Shown here: piece after piece, positions 58,367-64,000 of the stretch
Layout of the letters: each line of letters opens with the position of its first letter
Numbering within the stretch: the first letter of the stretch is position 1
Source of the DNA: Antrodiella citrinella
Lineage: Eukaryota > Basidiomycota > Agaricomycetes > Polyporales > Steccherinaceae
NCBI GenBank assembly: GCA_004802725.1
Contig: SGPM01000001.1
Location: 124,001 to 188,000, forward strand
Direction of reading: 5' to 3'
DNA: 64,000 nt
Notes under the pieces: generated by a model
Database searches by the model: none
What the model was told of the DNA's origin: nothing
Seen by the model: the letters and a program-made list of their open reading frames with translations, nothing else
Made by a program: the position numbers and the translations under genes

Positions 58367-61300
58367 TTAGAGCTTCTGTGTCTGACTGCTTCCCGCCATT
58401 CCATCGGTTGGCAAATTGAAGCTGAACTGCTTCAAAGAAGTCGACCAGCTCGGTGGTCTCGCATTTGCGCTGAACGTTACTTGTAGGGTCGTTCGAGTTT
58501 GGGAGGGATCAGACACAGTGATCTCTCCGGTGTCCACGCGGTACAGTACGACGCTGTTCCCGTCGACGGCGAGAGTTATAGGTATTCCAAACACGGACGG
58601 CGTGAACTGGACACTACCTCCAGCAGTATCCCAGAAGACGGCCGCGAGAACGCCGTGCGTCTCGTCGTATACCGCCGAGACAACTTGGTCGTTACGGACG
58701 TCTTTCAACTTCGCCTGCACGGATTTTTGGAAGAACGTGTCGATGTCGGTCGCAGGGAAGGCGGTGTAAGAGACGGGCTCGAAAGCGGGTCCAGTACCGT
58801 GATTGAGCCAGGCAGCGAAGAGATCGACGGTGGCATTGCCTACGGTGGAAATACCGATTGTAGCCCAGTCTCCTGTCTTGGGACCAGTCTCGACCGAGAG
58901 GGCACTCTTCCCGTTGAGCACGTATCCAACGTTGTCGTGCCAAAGCGTTTGACGGTAGACGGAGTCGGTAAGTTGAGTGACCGGTGTCCCGTCGACATGG
59001 ACTTGTCCGTTAAGACGCTTCTGATCCAGGACGGAATACACGGATGCATTCGTAGAGGTGTGGTTGATGGAAGGGATCATGACGTACTGGGTGTCGTCGT
59101 CGAGAAAAAACCATGCCTTTTGCCAGCTCAGAGCAAAAGTGACGGGGTTGGTGAATTGCATGGCGGCGGCACCGATCTTGCCATCGGATGCACCACCGAC
59201 GAACGAATGCAAACCAAAGTGTTCCACGGTGCTGCACGCTAGAGGCGTTGCGTTATAGTCTGTGGTGGTTCCAGGTATCACTGTGGTAATTTGTCAAGGA
59301 AGGCATGATCAGAGGAAAGATATATGTTGCTTACGATTCCAATCCCAAGATGCTGCGATATCTTCATATTCGTTGCCCTGTAAATAGGTGTAGACTGTGC
59401 CATCGGAAAGATGAAAGCCTAGATTCTGTAAAGGTCCGTGTCGTGTAAACTACTTGAAGTCTAGATACGACGGCATTGGCTTACGTTCTGAGCATTCAGA
59501 CATTCAGTATTCTCCGTCCTGTTCGAATACATTCGGACAGTGGTGACATAGCCTGGTCCACGTTGGACCTAATACGGGGTAAGGTCAGGCCTCGATTGCG
59601 ACATGCCATGGAGGGATGCATCGCACCATATAATCGTTGGCGAAGAACATCCTATTGCCGTTGATGCTGCCCACATTCGCATTTGTCGTGTTCTTAGACA
59701 GACTACTGAAAACGGACTCCAGGACAGTGGAATTCCATGCCTCGCCGAGAGCTTCGATCTGCGTCGTATTGACTACGCCAGAGTGTTCAAGTTAGCATAT
59801 TGGGTCGCTTTTTTCCATCTCCGGAGACTTACTGTTGATGCTCCCCGTAGCTCTGTAGAGTTCAGAATTCATGAGTTGATGTCGACAACATGACAAGATC
59901 ATTGACAACACCTACTGAGCATCACTGACCGGGAAACTGATAAAACGACCAAGAACACTCTACCCATAATCTCAGCAGACAAGGACGGAGATCTTGAACA
60001 CTACTCACGAAATCCCAGTGTAAAATTCCAGTCAGGACATTGCGGAAAATCATCCACTGGTCGCCGTCAATCAGCGTAGAGAAGGCGTCTTTGGTAGCGT
60101 TCCCTGCAGCAAACTGTGTCCCGCCCGCGACAATCTCCAGGAAGAGAACGTCATTCGTGCTACAGAAAAGTTATGAGACAGATATACGTTGACTCGGGGC
60201 CCGACCTACTCACAAATCCTTTCCATAGTTGCCATTATAAATGAGTCCGCCATGCTGACCGAAAGATCCATCTGGCCTGATACCGTCCGCCGTGACAGCA
60301 TTTTGAACGACGACTTCCGCGTGAATCCTGCTGTATGCGTCCGTGATGATCGAGGTATTGAGGTTTCGAAGACCCTGGTCGATCCCTATCTTGGCAATAT
60401 CCAGGAGATTCGCCCCGGTAGCGATGCCCAAATTATGGATACTGTGATCAAACGTTCCATATGTGCGGCCACTGATGTTTGTACAGTTGCTGGACTGTGA
60501 AGCCGTGAGGTTACCGTCTATGAGAAGACATGATTGGGAAACCAAATTTGGGATCAGGATGATCTGGACAAGTACGTGAGGTTCGGATGACTTCCTGATT
60601 GAAAGAACGTACGTTGGAGAACCAGTTAGTATTCCAGAATCCCAGTGTTCCGCAAGGACAAGAATCAGTGCCTCCGGAATCGAGACACGCGAGGTTCGTG
60701 AGGTCGTTTTCGAACCAAAAATCCATAGCCTTCGATATATTGGATAAGATAGTAGGGTCCTCGACAAACTGGTCCGCGCCGCTCAACCCTCCATTCCAAG
60801 CAGCGGACATGGTAACTGCGAAGAATACTCAGCGTTGCGTTCGACTCGAGCGGACTGAGTTGACTGTCAATACGCACGAATACGCGACCAATGGCTAGAG
60901 ATAGGCCTAGAGGATGTACTTTTAACACCAGTGTGACAAGGGGGACAGCTAACCTTCTCACCAATTTGCGGGACGAGCATCGCAGCCTACGGTATAATCG
61001 ATCTCTGAGTCCGGCCATTTACCATCGGCACCCAAAGTCGCAAGCCTACATGATCCCGCCATCAGCTGACCATTGCGGAGAGTTCTCGAAATGAAAAGCA
61101 ACTCACCAAGACGAGATGTCATCGGCGTCCGTGGCGCCAGCCACAATGAAGGATATCCTCCTTTCAGTCATGAGCTGTATATCGGACTGATCAGTGGAGT
61201 CGAGCGGCGTAGGGTCGTTGGTTGTGTTCCCTGCGGGGCTCGGAGAGGTTACATTGGAAATCGGAGACGTTTCGCATGTCGAAGGAGTGTTAGTGTCAGT

Positions 61301-61408
61301 AGAGCAAACTGTCGAAGGCGACGTAGAGTTGACAGAAGGTGATGAGGAAAGTAAAGAACGAACGGAGACAGCGAAGGAGAGGATGTAAAGCGTAGACCAA
61401 GCAACCAT
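58367..61408 (-). CDS. Polysaccharide lyase family 8, secreted (copy 1)
   Basis: Secreted lyase of the PL8 family (hyaluronate, chondroitin or xanthan lyases), about 800 residues. The N-terminus has a signal peptide (MVAWSTLYILSFAVSVRSLL) and a Ser/Thr/Pro linker. The alpha-barrel part includes GGTDSCPCGTLGFWNTNWFSN and DGIRPDGSFGQHGGLIYNGNYGKD, the catalytic His region. The beta-sandwich follows: NGNRMFFANDYMV, YLQGNEYEDIAASWDWNRIPGTT, FVGGASDGKIGAAAMQF, WQKAWFFLDDD. PL8 enzymes use Asn, His and Tyr for beta-elimination; the His is certain, the other two lie in the expected regions. About ten introns. The nearest neighbour at 62160 is a tandem paralogue on the same strand. Confidence 0.88.
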
Positions 61409-62159
61409 GATCGCTAGCTGACCCACCAAGTCGAGGAGGAAGTAGCAAGGGCGAATGACAAACCTGCCATGGCGAATGTGGGACGAATATATGTGCAATC
61501 GAACTTGTGAACCAAAATGTCAGACTCATTTCTTGAAGCGACGAAGATGAAATCGCGGCGGTGCATCTCAGGAAAGTGTGCTAGCGATGTCAACCTGCCG
61601 AGGTTCACCACGCTCGGTGTCGATGAAGCTGAGACACGAAGCGTGGAGATGTCAAACGACGACCCTCATATACCTAAAAAGTCCGAAGAGGGCGTACAAT
61701 CAGCGTCGGCATTTGATCACAAGGTGGGTCACTGCGAACCTACCTCGAAATTAAGAGCCTCGTTGCAGACAGATGTTTCCATTCCCTATACATGGAGTAA
61801 CCCTGACATCACCGCCCAAATCCGACAATACCACGGCTATCCTGTGAGCTTGCTTCTCGCCACAACAAGTGACCACGGGACTGGTTGAACAACGTGTCTG
61901 CCATGAATAGAAATCTAGGTGAACAGAATACAACATGATGTTGGTCGTACAGAAAAGAGTCCGAATGTGTGTCCGAATGAATGATCAGAGTATGCAAACC
62001 CGTCCGTCCATGAAAATAAGAAGTACAGTACGTACTATTAATGAGACTGAGAAAAGTCTGTATAGGATAATGGCGCAAATCCAAGATCCTTGGCATGAGA
62101 AAGTCTCCTGATGTGCGAAAAGTCTGGTACCCAATATCCTGCAAAGACAAACTCCGAGA
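61409..62159. other. Intergenic region between the two PL8 genes
   Basis: About 750 bases: promoter of copy 1 and 3' flank of copy 2. A plus-strand 123-codon frame with an ATG at 61517 is open but has no features and lies in the promoter; not called as a gene. Confidence 0.5.
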
Positions 62160-64000
62160 TCAGCTGCTGAACAATGGCTGCGTGACACTGCTACCAGCTG
62201 TCCCTCCAGTGGGCAACGGGACATTCAAAGTCGTGCTAGTGGACGACGAGGACCACCCGCTGGGGGTGGCACCGGAACCCAACGTGAACCCAAGCGTCAA
62301 TGAAGGGAGCGTCTGCGTCGGGTCAGAGACCGTGACATTCCACCCGCTCAGACGAAGAATGACGATGGACGGTCCGTTAGAAGTGACCGTGACGGGCGCT
62401 CCGGAGGTGGGGAATTCAATACTACCGCCTGTGCTGCCCCAGAAGACGGCAAAAGCGACGCCGTTGTCCGTCATCGCCGAGACAGACGCGTCATTATTTA
62501 TGCTCTGCATCGTGGTACTAGAGAGTTTTGATTGGAACTCTGCCGCGGTGGTTCCTGGGAAGACACTGTACGAAACAGCACGGGTGAGATCCAGGTGGTC
62601 TAGCCATGCGGCGAAGAGGTCGACGGTGGCGGGAGGTTGGTGAGAAGAACCAAGACTGGTCCACGCTCCAGTACGAGGGCCTACTTCAATGGATAGGGAC
62701 ACGGAGCCCTGTGGGTTGAAGGAGTATCCGACGCCACCATGCCACAACGAGCTAGCATTGCTGTAGTTACCCGTGGCGACGACTGCGTTGTCGACCACGA
62801 CATCACCGTCGTGCTTCCGTTGGTCCAAGACCGAAAATACCGGCGCCTTGGTCGCGGAGGTGACCTTAGGGATCATGATATGTTGGACGTCGTTGCTGAG
62901 GAAGAACCACGTCTTCTGCCAGCCGAACTGCTTCGTCAGAGGGTTCTGATATTGCATCGCTGCAACTCCGACGGAGCCGTCGGAAGCCCCACCGACGAAC
63001 GCCTGCAATCCCGCTTGTCCTGCTGACCCACAAGACAGCTGCGTCGCACCGTAATCAACGGTAGTGCCGGGAATCAGATTCCAGTCCCAAGCTGCGGCGA
63101 TATCCTCATACTCGTCCCCGGAGAGGTACGTGTACATGGTGCCGTCGCTCAGATGGAAACCGAACGGATTCTGGGTGTTGACGCACTCCGTATTTCGAGT
63201 GCGACTGGAATACATGCGGAGTGTCGAGACATACCCTGGACCACGGTTGACCTGAGGGATCAGAAGTGAGCTGCAGGCCTAGAAGCAGATATCGTCTAGC
63301 AGACTTACCATGTAGTCATTGGCATAGAACATGCGATTTCCGTCCAGTTCCCCAGCATTCGCATCTGTAGTGTTCTTCGTAAGACCGTTGTACACCTCGG
63401 TTAGAGTATCCGATCCCCAAAGCTGTCCAAGAACTTGAATCTGAGTTAAGTTGAGATTGATTTGAGCGGTAGCTCTATTGCCGATGGTCAGCATTTCCTT
63501 CAATATGTCGATTGGGAATTTACTCACTGGCCATCGATGACCGGAAGTGATATGAATCGCCCAAGAACGCTCTGTGAACGGGCACGTTTACATTTTCAGT
63601 TGTGGAAGAATTATTGTGAAAGTGACTCACGAAATCCCAATGCAAGACATTTGTCAAGGTATTGCGGTATATCATCCACTGGTCTCCGTCTATCAGAGTT
63701 TGAAATGCGTTTCGCGAATCGCCACTAGCTTGGTATCTCGTGTCGGCGGCCTCGATTTCCAGCGCAACCGCATCGTTGGTACTGTTCCCATAAGCGTCAG
63801 TGACCGAAGAACAGAACCACCTGTCGCTGCAACTCACTAATCCTTTCCATAATTGCCGTTATAGATAATGCCCTCATGTTGCGCGAAGGATCCGTCAGCT
63901 CGTATACCGTCCTGTCGAAGCGTGTTCTGGACAACGACTTCGGCGTGTACACGATTAAATGCGTCGGAAAGCAGAGTCATGTTCGAAGTGAGTAGTCCGT
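62160..64000 (-). CDS. Polysaccharide lyase family 8 (copy 2), 5' part beyond the window
   Basis: Tandem paralogue of the lyase at 58367-61408. The coding part seen begins at the right edge with SNMTLLSDAFNRVHAEVV, then DGIRADGSFAQHEGIIYNGNYGKD (catalytic His kept; QHGG is QHEG), DGDQWMIYRNTLTNVLHWDF, LDGNRMFYANDYMV, SGDEYEDIAAAWDWNLIPGTT and FVGGASDGSVGVAAMQY. The C-terminal stretch of 350 codons is one open exon (62160-63215). The stop lies at 62160-62162. Introns sit at the same places as in copy 1, so the duplication is of the whole gene. The signal peptide and barrel start lie outside the window. Confidence 0.88.

Noticed and set aside
61517..61888. 123-codon plus-strand frame with ATG between the two PL8 genes
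   Set aside because: Good ATG context, but no features and located in the promoter of PL8 copy 1; kept only as a note.

Overview
The window is nuclear DNA from a filamentous basidiomycete, most likely an Agaricomycete (mushroom or wood-decay fungus). Genes are dense and lie on both strands. Nearly all are split by short introns (about 50-75 bases, GT..AG), and several need 5-10 joins to rebuild the protein. The product set is fungal: a yeast-type amino-acid permease, a PX-SNARE like Vam7, Elongator Elp5, COMPASS Spp1, LSM1, Stm1 and TEF1. There is also a pair of polysaccharide-lyase family 8 genes. I saw no rRNA, CRISPR array, recognisable transposon or bacterial-style operon.

Layout. 0.6-2.9 kb: amino-acid permease. 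4.5-9.5 kb: LRR-RhoGEF-PH protein. 10.1-11.2 kb: Vam7-like PX/SNARE protein. 11.4-12.6 kb (-): Mtm1/SLC25A39-type mitochondrial carrier. 12.8-14.6 kb (-): a membrane-anchored methyltransferase and a DUF7053-like protein, only 51 bases apart. 15.0-15.7 kb (-): single-pass membrane protein. 16.8-18.4 kb: mitochondrial aspartate aminotransferase. 18.7-21.7 kb: serine-rich protein of unknown function. 22.1-26.3 kb: two divergent, related membrane-hairpin proteins of unknown function, bracketed by a roughly 200-base direct repeat. 27.4-28.3 kb: SUR7/PalI-like tetraspanner. 28.7-30.7 kb: DUF2786 protein. 30.8-33.2 kb (-): Elp5 and a membrane GNAT. 33.7-35.2 kb: dienelactone hydrolase. 35.6-37.4 kb (-): TEF1. 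38.3-40.5 kb (-): PAS-kinase-like kinase. 41.2-43.5 kb: ribosomal protein eL32 and Memo. 43.6-46.6 kb (-): histidine phosphatase and Stm1. 47.4-51.5 kb: Spp1. 51.8-54.3 kb: LSM1, an intron-bearing tRNA-Ser(UGA), the NDUFA5 complex I subunit and mitochondrial bL32m. 54.7-58.1 kb: thiolase and ribosomal protein uS3. 58.4-64.0 kb (-): two tandem PL8 lyases, the second cut by the window edge.

Most genes are conserved housekeeping functions, with many serving translation or mitochondria: eEF1A, eL32, uS3, Stm1, Elp5, tRNA-Ser, bL32m, NDUFA5, the Mtm1-type carrier and aspartate aminotransferase. The accessory part is the 21.7-26.6 kb block. There, two divergent paralogues share a TATA-bearing intergenic region that carries a 19-base minisatellite, and a decayed copy of the neighbouring gene's 3' end closes the block. 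This is the best candidate for an undescribed system. The PL8 tandem is the second accessory locus, pointing to secreted degradation of acidic polysaccharide.
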